DNA from: Hyphomicrobiaceae bacterium
Lineage (GTDB): Bacteria; Pseudomonadota; Alphaproteobacteria; Rhizobiales; Hyphomicrobiaceae
NCBI GenBank assembly: GCA_021775735.1
Contig: JAJFHG010000012.1
Location: 1-64,000, forward strand
Length of the DNA: 64,000 nt
Reading direction: 5' to 3'
Position numbers and translations under genes: made by a program. The notes under the pieces are model-generated. The model was not told where the DNA came from, did no database searches, and saw only the letters and a list, made by a program, of their open reading frames with translations. Below, piece after piece: positions 35,046 through 43,775 of the stretch (position 1 is the first letter of the stretch; the number at the start of each line of letters is the position of its first letter).

Positions 35046-36253
35046 GCACCAGTGTCATCATTAGCGGGATTGGTCTTCTTAGCGCACTGGGTGAGGGCCC
35101 GGTGGCTCATTGGGACAAGCTTCAACACCGGGGTGCACAACCTGTTATCGAGACCAAGAGATTTGCGCCCTATCCTGTACATCCCCTGGGACCAGTCGAC
35201 TTTTCATCACAAATTTCAAAAAAGGGCGACCTGCGGCAGATGGAGCCGTGGCAGCGGATTGGAACGTTCGCGGCCGGCCTTGCGCTGAACGATGCTGGGA
35301 TTGCTGGAAAGTCAGACTATCTCGACAAAACCGATATGATCGTTGCAGCGGGCAGCGGTGAACGTGACACGGCGACTGATATGAAAGTGTTGGCAAACAT
35401 CGCCGATCGTGATGATGGGGACATTCGTGCGAACGAGATTTTGCCAAGTAACTTGCGGCCCACGCTGTTCCTAGCGCAACTATCAAATCTCTTGGCTGGA
35501 AATATATCTATTGTCCACAAAGTGACGGGATCGTCGCGCACATTCATGGGCGAGGAGATGGCCGGAGTAAGCGCCGTTGAAACAGCGGTGCGCCGTATCA
35601 AGATGGGGCAAGGTGAGTTATTTCTCGTCGGTGGTGCGTTTAACTCAGAGCGTGAGGACATCCTGCTGAACTTCGAGCTTGGTGGCATGTTGTTGCAGGG
35701 TGAGTTCAAGTCAATCTGCGAACGCGCACGCAATGGGGCGTCTGGCTTTGTTCCCGCCAGCGTTGGTGCTTTTCTCGTGTTGGAGGAGAAATCTCATGCT
35801 GAGGCACGTGGCGCAAAAATCTACGCAGAAATTGAGGACGTTCAGTCGACACGGTGCAATCGACAAGAGGGAACCGCAACCGACAACGTACGTGCGCTGT
35901 TCACGCGCATTGAACCAGAACTATCTAAGGGTCCGCTGCCTGTCTTAAGTGGTGCGAGTGGTGTTCAACCCATTCTAAATGAGGAATTGGCATTCCTTAA
36001 TGACCTCACCGAGAGAGGCTACGACCCCGCCATCCGGTTCTATGGTTCTGTGCTTGGTCACGGTGTCGAGGCTCAATTGCCCGTTGGCATCGCCCTGGCC
36101 GCGATAACAATACAACAGCGTAGATTTTTTCCGCCGTTTGATGCGGGTAGTGAGGAACACGATTTCCCAGGTTCTCCTGAGCAAGTTCTCGTTACAGGCT
36201 TGGGTCATTGGCGCGGTGAAGCGATCGCCCTCGTTACAAGAGCGGGGCATTGA
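35042..36253 (+). CDS. fabF2XL: Ketosynthase-like chain-length factor (FabF2XL), no active-site Cys
   Basis: A 403-residue thiolase-fold protein. At the place of the KS active-site motif (TACxSG) it has ISIVHKVTGSSRTFMGEE, with no Cys and an insertion of about 11 residues compared with FabF. The partner gene has a full active site. In the Rhizobium VLCFA cluster the equivalent FabF2XL pairs with FabF1XL, much as KS-alpha and chain-length factor pair in type II polyketide synthases; that it sets chain length here is inferred. The start is a TTG at 35042, preceded by GGAGGGG. The stop overlaps the fabF1XL start. It is about 60 percent similar by eye to the protein at 41209. Confidence 0.88.
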   Translation: MSTSVIISGIGLLSALGEGPVAHWDKLQHRGAQPVIETKRFAPYPVHPLGPVDFSSQISKKGDLRQMEPWQRIGTFAAGLALNDAGIAGKSDYLDKTDMIVAAGSGERDTATDMKVLANIADRDDGDIRANEILPSNLRPTLFLAQLSNLLAGNISIVHKVTGSSRTFMGEEMAGVSAVETAVRRIKMGQGELFLVGGAFNSEREDILLNFELGGMLLQGEFKSICERARNGASGFVPASVGAFLVLEEKSHAEARGAKIYAEIEDVQSTRCNRQEGTATDNVRALFTRIEPELSKGPLPVLSGASGVQPILNEELAFLNDLTERGYDPAIRFYGSVLGHGVEAQLPVGIALAAITIQQRRFFPPFDAGSEEHDFPGSPEQVLVTGLGHWRGEAIALVTRAGH

Positions 36254-37554
36254 TGGCAGGACAGCGACAGCTGGACAAAAGAGGGCGCCCGGTCGTGGCC
36301 ATCACAGGGATGGGCGTTATCACGTCTGCCGGACGTGGCGTCGAAGCAAACTGGAAAGCGCTTACCGCCGGCACCTCTGGATTACGACAAATCAGCCGTT
36401 TTTCAACGCAGGGATTGCGGTCTGACGTTGCGGGATGTGTGGATTTCATGGACGTTGAACCTTATTCGGCGTTCGATCTCTCTCACGCAATGGCGTCAGC
36501 GGTTGCTCATGAGGCACTTTCGCAAGCGGCCATCGCCAGCAAAAACTCTTTCCCAGGCCCGTTGTTTATTGCAACCCCTCCGTCGGAACTCGAATGGCCA
36601 CAATTGAAAGCGCTATACGAAAGAAAACCAGCCGGGAAATCTGACAATGTTTATCGGCATATGGCGGCCGTTGCGCGCAATGGTGGGCAAAACAATCAAT
36701 TTAATTCTTTTGCTGATCATGTCCGGTTTGCAAGCCTTGGTGCACACATTGCCGACAGGTTCGGCACACGCGGACAGCCAATTTCGGTGTGCACGGCGTG
36801 TGCTTCTGGCGTCAGCGCTGTTCAACTCGGCCTCGAAACAATCCGGCGCGGAGAAACAGATGCCGCATTGTGTATGGGGGTCGACGCTACCGTTCACCCA
36901 GAAGGTCTAATTCGTTTCTCATTATTGTCTGCACTATCAACTCATACCAACCCAGCAGCAAAGGCATCGCGCCCGTTCGACAAAACCCGCAACGGTTTTG
37001 TTATTGCCGAAGGTGCGGCTGCGTTGGTTCTGGAGTCTTATGATGGTGCTAAAGCGCGCGGCGCACAGATTTTAGGAATAGTCCGCGGTTGTGGTGAGCG
37101 CGCCGATCATTTTCACCGCACGCGCTCAAAACCCGATGGATCAGCTATCATCGGAGCAATCGTCAACACTCTAGCTGATGCGTGCACAGAACCTGATGAC
37201 ATCGACTACATCAATGCACATGGCACAGGCACACCTGAAAACGACAAGATGGAATATCACGCCCTTAGATCAGTGTTCGGCAACTCGATCACGACCCTGC
37301 CTGTCAGTTCAAACAAGTCGATGATTGGACATACCCTGATCGCAGCCGGTGCCGTTGAGGCCGTTTTCTCCCTCAAAACGATACTGGCCGGCACGCTGCT
37401 GCCAACAATAAATTACGATATGCCCGACCCAGATATTCCACTTGATGTGGTGGCAAATGAAAGCCGATCGGCACGCGTTGATACGGTTCTGTCCAACTCC
37501 TTCGGATTTGGCGGACAGAATGTATGTGCCGTGTTTGCCGCCGAACCTGCGTAA
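36253..37554 (+). CDS. fabF1XL: Beta-ketoacyl-ACP synthase of the VLCFA operon (FabF1XL)
   Basis: A roughly 433-residue condensing enzyme with the full C-H-H triad: ISVCTACASG (Cys about residue 183), NAHGTGTPENDKMEY (first His) and SSNKSMIGHTLIAAGAVEA (Lys and second His). It ends with the family motif SNSFGFGGQN. It extends acyl-AcpXL in 2-carbon steps together with FabF2XL. I prefer the ATG at 36253 to the TTG at 36250. Residues about 115-165 carry an insertion (ELEWPQLKALYERK) that is shared with the paralogue at 42489 and is absent from housekeeping FabF. Confidence 0.92.
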   Translation: MAGQRQLDKRGRPVVAITGMGVITSAGRGVEANWKALTAGTSGLRQISRFSTQGLRSDVAGCVDFMDVEPYSAFDLSHAMASAVAHEALSQAAIASKNSFPGPLFIATPPSELEWPQLKALYERKPAGKSDNVYRHMAAVARNGGQNNQFNSFADHVRFASLGAHIADRFGTRGQPISVCTACASGVSAVQLGLETIRRGETDAALCMGVDATVHPEGLIRFSLLSALSTHTNPAAKASRPFDKTRNGFVIAEGAAALVLESYDGAKARGAQILGIVRGCGERADHFHRTRSKPDGSAIIGAIVNTLADACTEPDDIDYINAHGTGTPENDKMEYHALRSVFGNSITTLPVSSNKSMIGHTLIAAGAVEAVFSLKTILAGTLLPTINYDMPDPDIPLDVVANESRSARVDTVLSNSFGFGGQNVCAVFAAEPA

Positions 37555-37581
37555 AAAACCGAATGAGATCTGGAGAGCGGC

Positions 37582-38349
37582 TTGTCAACTACATTGAATA
37601 ACAAACAAGTGTTTGTAACCGGCGGTGGTCGCGGGATTGGCGCCGGTGTCGTTCGTATGCTCGCCAAAGAAGGATATGATGTAACGTTCAGCTACCGAAG
37701 CGCTGAAACGAAAGCAGACACGCTGCTCTCTACTCTGATCGAACAGTATCCAGATCAAAATTTTGCGGCCCTCCGTGCTGATTTTGCCATGCGTGAAGAC
37801 GTTGAAAAAATCGCAGCGCACCTTTCGAAATCAAATCAGCTTTATGGTTTCGTTCACAATGCCGGCATGACCTATGATGCGCTTGCACCAATGGTTGACC
37901 AATCACGCGGTGAAGACCTTATGCAGGTCAATTTCTGGTCGATGACGCAACTGATAAAGGCAGCGGTGCGACCAATGATGCGAGAAAAATCCGGCCGCAT
38001 TATTGCGATTGGTTCGATCACGGCGCGCATGGGTGCGCAAGGTAACGCAACTTATGCCGCGACCAAAGGCGCGACGGCCAGCTTTATGAAGTCACTGTCG
38101 GTGGAAGTTGCCCGAAAAGGGGTGACTGCAAATGTCGTGTCTCCGGGTTATGTCGACACCGAAATGCTTGCCACCTACGCCGACAAGCGTGAAGCGGTGG
38201 AAAAACGAATTCCAATTGGCAGATATGCAAAGTCAAACGAAATTGGATCTCTGGTCGCCTTTTTGGTCGGCCCCCAAGCGGCCTGCATCACCGGCGCGGA
38301 AATCCCCATTGACGGCGGACTTTCTGCATCGATCGGGTTTAAGAACTAA
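37582..38349 (+). CDS. 3-ketoacyl-ACP reductase FabG-like (VLCFA operon)
   Basis: A 255-residue SDR with FVTGGGRGIGAGVV, FVHNAGMTYD, a catalytic Ser-YxxxK set (IGSITARMGAQGNATYAATK) and C-terminal EIPIDGGLS. It reduces 3-ketoacyl chains on the carrier protein with NADPH. The start is a TTG at 37582 with TGGAGAG upstream; the gap after fabF1XL is 27 bases. The published rhizobial VLCFA cluster goes fabF1XL-adh2XL without a reductase in between, so this is an added gene and makes the operon more self-contained. Confidence 0.88.
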   Translation: MSTTLNNKQVFVTGGGRGIGAGVVRMLAKEGYDVTFSYRSAETKADTLLSTLIEQYPDQNFAALRADFAMREDVEKIAAHLSKSNQLYGFVHNAGMTYDALAPMVDQSRGEDLMQVNFWSMTQLIKAAVRPMMREKSGRIIAIGSITARMGAQGNATYAATKGATASFMKSLSVEVARKGVTANVVSPGYVDTEMLATYADKREAVEKRIPIGRYAKSNEIGSLVAFLVGPQAACITGAEIPIDGGLSASIGFKN

Positions 38350-38363
38350 AGTGGGATTATATT

Positions 38364-39398
38364 ATGCAGGCACTGCGGATTGAAGGGGAACGTGATCTCA
38401 AGGTCGTCGATGTTGATCCACCATCTGCTCCCGTTGAGGGTGAAGTTCAGGTGCGGATCAAAAATGTTGCGCTTAATCATATAGATGTTTGGGGCTGGCG
38501 AGGTATGGCGTTTGCCAAACGCAAGTTGCCAGTGATCGCTGGTGCTGAAGCGGCTGGCAACATCGTGGCGGTTGGCCCAAATGTAACTGGACTTGATATT
38601 GGACAAACGGTGGCGCTTTATGGCGCACTGACCTGTGGCAATTGCAGTGCCTGCAAACAGGGACGGGACAATTTCTGCGAGTCTGGCGGTTCGATCGGCA
38701 ACATTTATGGATTTCATATCGACGGATTTTGTCGTGAACTCATGAATATTCCGGCGCGTCTTGTGGTTCCTGCTCCGGACGGAGTCGACTGTGTTGGCGC
38801 AGCACTTTCTTCAATTACGTTTGGCACTCCTGAACACATGCTGTTTGACAATGCCAAACTGATGTCGGGTGAAACGGTGCTGATTCATGCAGGCGGGTCT
38901 GGCATTGGTTCGGCGGCCATTCAGCTGGCCAAAGCCGTCGGAGCCATTGTCATAACGACAGTGGGCAGCGATGAAAAAGGCGATAAGGCCAGTGCACTCG
39001 GTGCTGATCATGTCATAAATTACCGAACTCAATCCTTCGAGAGTCGGGCACGACGATTGACCGACAAACGCGGTGTCGATGTGGTGTTTGAGCATGTCGG
39101 CCCCGAAACCTGGTCAGGTTCAATCTTTTCTCTCAAGCGTGGCGGACGCCTTGTAACCTGCGGTTCTACCACTGGCATCCAGGCCAAAATGAACCTATTC
39201 ACGCTGTTTCAACAGCAGTTGAGAATCTTTGGAAGTTTTGGTTGTAGTTTGGCCAATATGCGCGAGGTGATGGACAAAATGGCACGCGGTGAGGTCAGCC
39301 CGGTTGTCGACACGACGCTTTCGCTTAAAGATATTGAATTGGGACTTGAACGCCTCGAAAAACGTGATGTGTTTGGTAAAATTATTTTGACGCTGTGA
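38364..39398 (+). CDS. adh2XL: Zinc-binding alcohol dehydrogenase/enoyl reductase (Adh2XL-like)
   Basis: A 344-residue medium-chain dehydrogenase. It has the catalytic-domain segment VIAGAEAAGNIVAVGPNV, a structural-zinc-like Cys set (YGALTCGNCSACKQGRDNFCES) and the NAD(P)H-binding motif HAGGSGIGSAAIQLAKAVGA. In the rhizobial VLCFA cluster the gene in this position (adh2XL) probably makes the enoyl reduction. It starts 14 bases after fabG. The acyltransferase LpxXL, which usually closes the cluster, is missing; an FNR-like regulator follows instead. Confidence 0.85.
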   Translation: MQALRIEGERDLKVVDVDPPSAPVEGEVQVRIKNVALNHIDVWGWRGMAFAKRKLPVIAGAEAAGNIVAVGPNVTGLDIGQTVALYGALTCGNCSACKQGRDNFCESGGSIGNIYGFHIDGFCRELMNIPARLVVPAPDGVDCVGAALSSITFGTPEHMLFDNAKLMSGETVLIHAGGSGIGSAAIQLAKAVGAIVITTVGSDEKGDKASALGADHVINYRTQSFESRARRLTDKRGVDVVFEHVGPETWSGSIFSLKRGGRLVTCGSTTGIQAKMNLFTLFQQQLRIFGSFGCSLANMREVMDKMARGEVSPVVDTTLSLKDIELGLERLEKRDVFGKIILTL

Positions 39399-39535
39399 AC
39401 GGTCAATTTTGCTATTATGACTAATTACCCGCGTCACTTCCACGCGCGTGTGAACGATTATCGATAGGCCTGTAACATGATAGATTTTGAATTTGGCATC
39501 AGGCCAGATTTGGTCGATCAGAGTGTTCGTCAGTC

Positions 39536-40285
39536 ATGCAGAAAAAAGACAAGATGGAACCAACGAGTGACGACCAGCAGGTGCCTGAGAGGTGCGGCAC
39601 ATGTGCGATTCGTCAAAGCGGCATTTGCAGTGTCCTGACTGGCGAAGACGTAGATCGCCTTAGTGATATTGCCTATCATCGTCAATATCGTCCAGGCGAA
39701 ACAATTCTTTTGTACGATGACAGTCCCGACTTTCTTGCTGCCATGCGCTCAGGCGTAGTTAAACTGTCCAAAGTTCTTCTCGATGGCCGTCAGCAGATTG
39801 TTAGCTTATTGTTCCCCCCAGATTTTCTTGGCGGAATTTTTTCGAGGCCTACACCCTACTTTGCGCATGCCGTGACAGATGTCGAGTTGTGTTGTTTCAG
39901 GCGGGCTAACTTTGAGTCTATGCTCAAAGACCAACCGGAGATGAGCCGGCACATGGTGGAGCATAGTCTTGACAAGCTCAATACGGCGCACGACTGGATG
40001 GTATTATTGGGGCGCAAGACAGCTGAAGAGCGCGTGGCAAGCTTGCTTTATCTGCTTGTTACCCGCTCGAAACTCATGAGAGTTGGCGACACTCAAGTAG
40101 AGACAGCCAATACAGGGTTTGAAGTGCATCTTAAGCGCGAAGAAATGGCAGACTTCTTGGGTTTGACCTACGAAACGGTCATTCGACAAATTAAAGCGCT
40201 CAATAACGAGAACATAATCCGCTTAAATGGGCGGCGAGAATTTTCTGTTCCAGACGTTGCAGCGTTAGCGAAAGCTGCCGGATAG
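39536..40285 (+). CDS. FNR/FnrL-type Fe-S oxygen-responsive regulator
   Basis: A 249-residue CRP/FNR-family regulator. The N-terminal Cys set C20-x2-C23-x7-C31 (CGTCAIRQSGIC) plus C119/C120 (ELCCF) matches the ligands of the FnrL [4Fe-4S] cluster, so it should sense oxygen. The effector beta-barrel follows (GETILLYDDSPDFLAAMRSGVVKL), then the dimer helix and the helix-turn-helix LKREEMADFLGLTYETVIRQIKAL. In the recognition helix, FNR has E-xx-S-R; here it is E213, I216, R217, so the residue that reads the first T of TTGAT is altered. The three candidate boxes nearby (TGAT-N4-ATCA) likewise lack a fixed first T. It is probably the local regulator of both ketosynthase operons. Confidence 0.88.
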   Translation: MQKKDKMEPTSDDQQVPERCGTCAIRQSGICSVLTGEDVDRLSDIAYHRQYRPGETILLYDDSPDFLAAMRSGVVKLSKVLLDGRQQIVSLLFPPDFLGGIFSRPTPYFAHAVTDVELCCFRRANFESMLKDQPEMSRHMVEHSLDKLNTAHDWMVLLGRKTAEERVASLLYLLVTRSKLMRVGDTQVETANTGFEVHLKREEMADFLGLTYETVIRQIKALNNENIIRLNGRREFSVPDVAALAKAAG

Positions 40286-40353
40286 CAAGTGGCATGCTCG
40301 TTGTCTGAGTTATGGCAAGAACCATATCCAAACTGAAATTCTCACCGTATCTA

Positions 40354-40365
40354 TGATCTGCATCA
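40354..40365. promoter_or_regulatory. FNR-type box TGATCTGCATCA upstream of the 2OG-like gene
   Basis: Perfect TGAT-N4-ATCA palindrome in the 170-base gap between the FNR-like gene and the 2OG-oxygenase-like gene, 94 bases before the latter. Same core and spacer type as the boxes at 34041 and 41134. Confidence 0.7.
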
Positions 40366-40458
40366 GAACAGCGGCGCCGTTTCAAGCGCAAATTCTCCAC
40401 AATAAGACAATTGGGTTGTCCGTATGCCCAACAGTCTGTTTTTTTGGTGGAGGTAAAA

Positions 40459-41061
40459 TTGCTGAATTTTGATGCTATTGCACGTGCACCGGTAACGACC
40501 GAACCCATCAGTTGTTTCATCGTTCCAGGTGTTCTGAGCGCAGTGGATCTTGCGGCAGTTCGGGCGGATTTCCCCCCTATCTGCGGACCCCGGGAATATA
40601 GCTTATCCGAGCTCATCTATGGACCTGCGTTTGCACACCTAGTTGATGAGATCATCGCTTCCAAATTTATGAGCACTGTTGAGAAGAAGTACGGTGTCAA
40701 TCATTCCGGGCGTGAGATGGTTATTTCAGTTTGCAACCAGTACGGTGAACAAAATCAAGAGCACCGGATGAATTCGGCTGGGGAAACCATTACATGCTTA
40801 TTTTATCTCAATAGCATCTGGAACAGTGATGATGACGCGTCTCGCGGCGGCGACGAATACAATAATTTCTTTGCAAAGCGCCAACTGAGTGGCGGTACAC
40901 TGGCTTCATTCATCACAGGCGATAACTCGGGTCACATGCATCAACCGCACAAAGGGGAGCTTTGCTGTGTCACAATGACCTGGAGCATAACGCGGCACCG
41001 TAACGACGACCTTTTAGCTGCGGTCGGAACGCGTAACCGTGGTCACCACAATACAGCATAG
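40459..41061 (+). CDS. 2OG-Fe(II) oxygenase-like protein with altered metal site
   Basis: A 200-residue protein matching the jelly-roll pattern of 2OG-Fe(II) oxygenases related to prolyl hydroxylases: ITCLFYLNSIW, SRGGDEY (GG loop), GGTLASFI and a final VTMTW strand. The usual HxD is not seen: the equivalent segment reads QEHRMNSAGE, with Met or Asn for the Asp. The distal His (HMHQP) remains. The conserved Arg that holds 2OG is not visible (GELCCVTMTW). It may be an inactive relative or use a changed metal set. The start is a TTG at 40459 with GGAGGT five bases upstream, more credible than the ATG at 40411. It has its own FNR-type box. Confidence 0.6.
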   Translation: MLNFDAIARAPVTTEPISCFIVPGVLSAVDLAAVRADFPPICGPREYSLSELIYGPAFAHLVDEIIASKFMSTVEKKYGVNHSGREMVISVCNQYGEQNQEHRMNSAGETITCLFYLNSIWNSDDDASRGGDEYNNFFAKRQLSGGTLASFITGDNSGHMHQPHKGELCCVTMTWSITRHRNDDLLAAVGTRNRGHHNTA

Positions 41062-41133
41062 TGCGTCACTGGTCGTTCAATGCGCGTAATTTGGAAAAAC
41101 CGCTGCGTCGCTTGCGACGTTTTCTTCCCAATG

Positions 41134-41145
41134 TGATCTGGATCA
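41134..41145. promoter_or_regulatory. FNR-type box TGATCTGGATCA upstream of the second ketosynthase operon
   Basis: Perfect TGAT-N4-ATCA palindrome 64 bases before the start of the second ketosynthase pair. Its context AATGTGATCTGGATCAGCTTGT matches the box upstream of acpXL at 18 of 22 positions, so the two operons appear to share a regulator. Confidence 0.75.
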
Positions 41146-41208
41146 GCTTGTGTTGCTTGTCACTCGGGCATTTTCCCGTCCGTGTGATGAATGAGATTTT
41201 GGGGACTC

Positions 41209-42477
41209 ATGACCCAACGACAAGAGACGCGACAAGCGCGGGATGGACCCGAGGCCTGGATTACAGGCATTGGGCTTATCAGCTCACGTGGCGACAGTGG
41301 AGAAGCACACTGCGCTCTGCTTTCAACGGGTGCAGGGCGTCCGGTGGTGGATGAAGAGAGTTTTGCACCCTATTCGGTGCACCCGCTGGGCGATATCGAC
41401 TTCCCATTGCAGATCCCGCGCAAAGGAGACCTGCGTCAGATGGGTCGGTGGCAGCGCATTGGTGTCTACGCAGCTGGCCTGGCACTTGCGGATGCAGGTC
41501 TGGTCGACAACCAAGATTTACTGGACAAAACAAACATCGTTGTAGCGGCCGGCAATGGCGAGCGCGACGAGGATGCAGACGGGGCTGTGCTTCGCGCAAT
41601 TATTGAAGCTGCAGAGTCTCATGATGCGCTGGAAGATGTGTTGAACGAGACACTGCAGACATCGTTGCGGCCGACATTGTACCTATCGGAATTATCCAAC
41701 CTTCTAGCAGGCAATATCTCTATCGTTCATGGCGCAACGGGGTCATCGCGTACGTATAAGGGCGAAGAAATGGCTGGCGTTAGCGCCGTTGAAGATGCCG
41801 CTCGGCGGATCGCGTCCTCACAAGGCGAGCTTTTTCTTGTAGGGGGTGCCTTCAACAGTGAACGCGCGGATCTCACCCTGACGTTTGAGCTCTGCGATGC
41901 ACTTTGGCGCAAGCCCTTTAAATCTGTGTGGGAGCGCGCGCGTAACGGTGGTGGCTTTGTCATGGGGAGTGTCGGCGCCTTTCTTTTACTCGAGGCAGAC
42001 ACACATGCGATTGCACGGGGGCAAAAGCCCTATGCGAAAATCACCAGCATTACATCAGGGGATGGGAGCCGGTCACCAGACGCAGACCGTAACCTGAGTC
42101 GTATGGAATCGCTGGTGGACGAACTCGTTGCAGGCGACACGACCGGATCACTTGGCATCTTAAGCGGAGCAAGCGGTGTAGAACCGGCCACCAGTGATGA
42201 ACTGAAATGGCTCAATGGACTTGGTCTAGACGCAAGGGGCATTACAACAGCGATCCGGGCTTATGGAACGATGGTTGGACATTCGGTCGAAGCTCATTTT
42301 CCTGCCGGGATTGCCCTTGCTGCTTTGGCGATCTCAAAAGGTCAGTTCTTTCCGCCTTTCGATAAATCCGGACACGAATGCTCAATTGAGGAGACGCCGG
42401 ATCGTATTCTTGTTTCTGGTTGGGGGCATTGGCGTGGCAATGGCCTAGCGCTCGTTGAAAGCGCTGTTGCGCAGTGA
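41209..42477 (+). CDS. FabF2XL paralogue: ketosynthase-like chain-length factor, no active Cys
   Basis: A 422-residue thiolase-fold protein closely resembling the FabF2XL at 35042: same YSVHPLGDIDFPLQIP region, same ISIVHGATGSSRTYKGEE segment (no Cys, same insertion) and same C-terminal LVSGWGHWRGNGLALVE. It likely forms a heterodimer with the next gene product. The start at 41209 after TTTTGGGGA is preferred to an ATG at 41191. Together with the next gene it is a second KS/chain-length-factor pair; the internal sequence divergence from the first pair (about 40 percent by eye) suggests a different chain length or substrate. Confidence 0.85.
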   Translation: MTQRQETRQARDGPEAWITGIGLISSRGDSGEAHCALLSTGAGRPVVDEESFAPYSVHPLGDIDFPLQIPRKGDLRQMGRWQRIGVYAAGLALADAGLVDNQDLLDKTNIVVAAGNGERDEDADGAVLRAIIEAAESHDALEDVLNETLQTSLRPTLYLSELSNLLAGNISIVHGATGSSRTYKGEEMAGVSAVEDAARRIASSQGELFLVGGAFNSERADLTLTFELCDALWRKPFKSVWERARNGGGFVMGSVGAFLLLEADTHAIARGQKPYAKITSITSGDGSRSPDADRNLSRMESLVDELVAGDTTGSLGILSGASGVEPATSDELKWLNGLGLDARGITTAIRAYGTMVGHSVEAHFPAGIALAALAISKGQFFPPFDKSGHECSIEETPDRILVSGWGHWRGNGLALVESAVAQ

Positions 42478-42488
42478 AGGGGGACAGG

Positions 42489-43775
42489 ATGGTAACGCAT
42501 CCACGAGATCACAGAGGCCGTCCAATTGTGGCAGTAACCGGATTTGGCGTACTGACCTCTCTTGGAACGGGAAAAAAGCAAAATTGGCAAGCAATTACAG
42601 AGGGCAAGTCAGGCCTCCACACCATCACGCGCTTTGCAACCGATGGACTAAAAACGACTGTTGCGGGAACAGTCGATTTTATGGATCTGGAGTCATATTC
42701 GGCCCCTCTGCTTTCTACGGCGATGGCTGCCGAAACCATACGAGAGGCTGTCGATGAGGCAGGACTTGGCACGAAAGGTCAATTCCCCGGACCGCTCTTT
42801 CTTGCAACACCGCCCACAGAGCTTGAATGGCCGCAACGGAAGGCTTTGTTTGCCGAGTCGAATGGTGCCAAGCCCGATCCGGACTATCAGGATTTGCTGA
42901 GGGCGGCGAGAACGGGTCGCTTCAAAAATCTCTATCCATATTTTCAATTTGCCAGTGTTGGTGAAGCACTCGCCGAAGAATTTGGAACTAAGGGATTGCC
43001 GATTTCACTCTCAACGGCATGCGCCTCTGGCGCCACAGCAATCATGCTTGGTGTTGAGGCTATCCGTCGAGGTGACACAGAGGCGGCATTGTGTGTGGCG
43101 ACTGATGGTTCTGTTCACGCAGAAGCGCTCATCCGATTCTCATTGCTGTCTGCGTTGTCGACCTACAACGAGCCACCGCATAAGGCATCGCGTCCATTTG
43201 CCAAGGATCGGGCGGGCTTCGTAATGGCTGAAGGTGCTGGCGCATTTGTTCTGGAATCATATTCAGCAGCAAAAGCTCGTGGCGCAAAAATCCTTGGTGT
43301 TATCAGAGGCTGTGGAGAACGAGCCGATGAATTTCACCGCACGCGTACCCACCCTGAGGGCAAACCCATTATCAACACCATTCGTGGCGCGCTCAACGAT
43401 GCCGCGATTGCTCCCGACGAAATTGATTACGTGAACGCCCACGGTACTGGCACCCAAGAAAACGACAAGATGGAGTACCTCGCCCTCAAGGCTGTACTCG
43501 GAGATGCGATCGAGACAACACCGGTTAGTTCTAATAAATCAATGATCGGACATACGCTGACAGCAGCCGGTGCCATTGAAGCGGCCTTTTCTCTGATGGC
43601 TATACATAACAGCACCTTACCTCCGACCATGAACTATGACATTCCCGACCCCGATATTCCGCTTGATGTCGTTGCCAACAAGAGTAGGGCGGCCACAGTC
43701 GACACGATACTTTCCAATTCATTTGGCTTTGGCGGACAGAACGCAAGCCTCATACTGTCGGGAGAACCGGCATGA
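42489..43775 (+). CDS. FabF1XL paralogue: beta-ketoacyl synthase with full triad
   Basis: A 428-residue condensing enzyme with ISLSTACASG (active Cys), NAHGTGTQENDKMEY and SSNKSMIGHTLTAAGAIEA. It is very close to FabF1XL at 36253, including the ELEWPQRKALF insertion and the closing SNSFGFGGQNASL. The ATG at 42489 follows AAGGGGG; the GTG at 42474 overlapping the upstream stop is a less likely alternative. It starts 12 bases after the chain-length-factor stop and its stop overlaps the double-hotdog gene (ATGA). Confidence 0.88.
   Translation: MVTHPRDHRGRPIVAVTGFGVLTSLGTGKKQNWQAITEGKSGLHTITRFATDGLKTTVAGTVDFMDLESYSAPLLSTAMAAETIREAVDEAGLGTKGQFPGPLFLATPPTELEWPQRKALFAESNGAKPDPDYQDLLRAARTGRFKNLYPYFQFASVGEALAEEFGTKGLPISLSTACASGATAIMLGVEAIRRGDTEAALCVATDGSVHAEALIRFSLLSALSTYNEPPHKASRPFAKDRAGFVMAEGAGAFVLESYSAAKARGAKILGVIRGCGERADEFHRTRTHPEGKPIINTIRGALNDAAIAPDEIDYVNAHGTGTQENDKMEYLALKAVLGDAIETTPVSSNKSMIGHTLTAAGAIEAAFSLMAIHNSTLPPTMNYDIPDPDIPLDVVANKSRAATVDTILSNSFGFGGQNASLILSGEPA

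Noticed and set aside
41061-41208. Small gene between the 2OG-like gene and the second chain-length factor
   Set aside because: The frame overlaps the FNR-type box and the start of the ketosynthase-like gene, and its residues look random.
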